A stretch of 48,667 nucleotides of DNA from Pelomonas sp. Root1217 (GTDB lineage Bacteria > Pseudomonadota > Gammaproteobacteria > Burkholderiales > Burkholderiaceae_C): NCBI RefSeq assembly GCF_001425705.1, contig NZ_LMDC01000027.1, positions 510,322-558,988 of the forward strand, read 5' to 3'. Shown here piece by piece: positions 48,471-48,667 of this stretch. Position numbers and translations under genes: made by a program. The notes under the pieces are model-generated. The model made no database searches, had not been told where the DNA came from, and saw only the letters and a list, made by a program, of their open reading frames with translations. Each line of letters begins with the position of its first letter. Within the stretch, counting starts at the first letter, position 1.

Positions 48471-48667
48471 TGTCCGGTAGGCGGACTTGGATGCTTGTGT
48501 CCACGACGACATGCGTGGACATATGGGCACTTCAGACTTGAGCACAGGGGAACCGACGACACCGGCCGGGCGGAGTTGGCGCCGGCACTCGGCAGAGTTC
48601 AAGGCACGAGTCATCGAGCTGGCGCGCCAGCCCGGCGTCTCGACGGCGGCGGTGGCTCTGGCCAACG
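48445..48667 (+). mobile_element. left end of an IS66-family insertion sequence (continues beyond window)
   Basis: The DNA from 48445 starts GTATGCGTCCGCCC, consistent with IS66-family terminal repeats that begin GTAnGCG. The first reading frame is an IS66-type TnpA. The upstream gene is cut at this point. The right end and the target duplication lie outside the window. Confidence 0.65.
48511..48667 (+). CDS. IS66-family TnpA accessory protein (5' part)
   Basis: Open to the window edge. In-frame starts are ATG 48511 and 48523. The product shows RSWRRHSAEFKARVIELARQ then PGVSTAAVALAN, the helix-turn-helix start of IS66 OrfA/TnpA proteins. The protein is needed with TnpB and the DDE transposase TnpC for IS66 movement. 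Confidence 0.85.
   Translation, partial: MRGHMGTSDLSTGEPTTPAGRSWRRHSAEFKARVIELARQPGVSTAAVALAN

Noticed and set aside
1..48667. CRISPR arrays, tRNA and rRNA genes
   Set aside because: No regularly spaced direct repeats with unique spacers and no tRNA/rRNA-like sequence were seen on either strand.

Overview
The window reads as high-GC DNA of a betaproteobacterium, most likely order Burkholderiales. This is inferred from GC-rich codon use, a QseBC-like pair, DUF1272, DUF1127 and DUF4124 proteins, a NodT-type channel, R388-like stb genes and a RIT (recombinase-in-trio) element. No rRNA, tRNA or CRISPR array was seen, so genus-level placement is not possible. About the first 34.8 kb looks like a chromosomal backbone with accessory patches. 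The last ~14 kb looks like plasmid- or ICE-type DNA carrying insertions.

Layout: 1-3.8 kb has a MHYT-GGDEF-EAL protein cut by the window edge, a PhzF isomerase, a RidA-like protein and a DUF1272 protein. 3.8-16 kb is one functional block. A minus-strand operon (HlyD adaptor, tandem ABC ATPase, two ABC-2 permeases, a P-loop kinase-like protein, a DUF4124 protein) diverges from a plus-strand set (degenerate receiver, hybrid histidine kinase, OmpR-type regulator, NodT-type outer-membrane channel). Together they could form a complete tripartite ABC exporter with its own signalling system. 16-28 kb has small envelope proteins, a GNAT enzyme, a large secreted heparinase-like protein, a LysR regulator, a lipoprotein amidase, two small ORFs, an outer-membrane beta-barrel protein and a QseBC-like two-component pair. 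28.4-30.3 kb is decayed DNA with IS3-type transposase remnants around a sigma-factor fragment. 30.4-34.8 kb has a secreted DNase II-like protein, a membrane protein, a phosphotriesterase-like protein and a divergent AraC regulator. 34.8-48.7 kb is plasmid-like: ssb, a DUF932 gene split by a 5.4-kb RIT element with cargo, a toxin-antitoxin pair, stbABC with a phased repeat array, a ~290-bp repeat present twice, and an IS66-family element entering at the right edge.

Most interesting signals. (1) A 14-bp motif, RTTTCAnnnGMAAC, occurs six times, only in the promoters of the exporter/two-component block and of a distant small ORF. Three of the copies have a further GAAAC half-site exactly 14 bp downstream. 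(2) Two loci 10 kb apart share this promoter plus a leader hairpin whose stem pairs with the Shine-Dalgarno sequence; the stems are identical and the loop has diverged. (3) The protein ahead of the hybrid kinase is a pseudo-receiver with Glu at the phospho-acceptor position. (4) The RIT element carries three non-recombinase genes. Its target is recoverable in frame, its ends predict the circular junction, and a long hairpin masks the ribosome site of its first recombinase gene.
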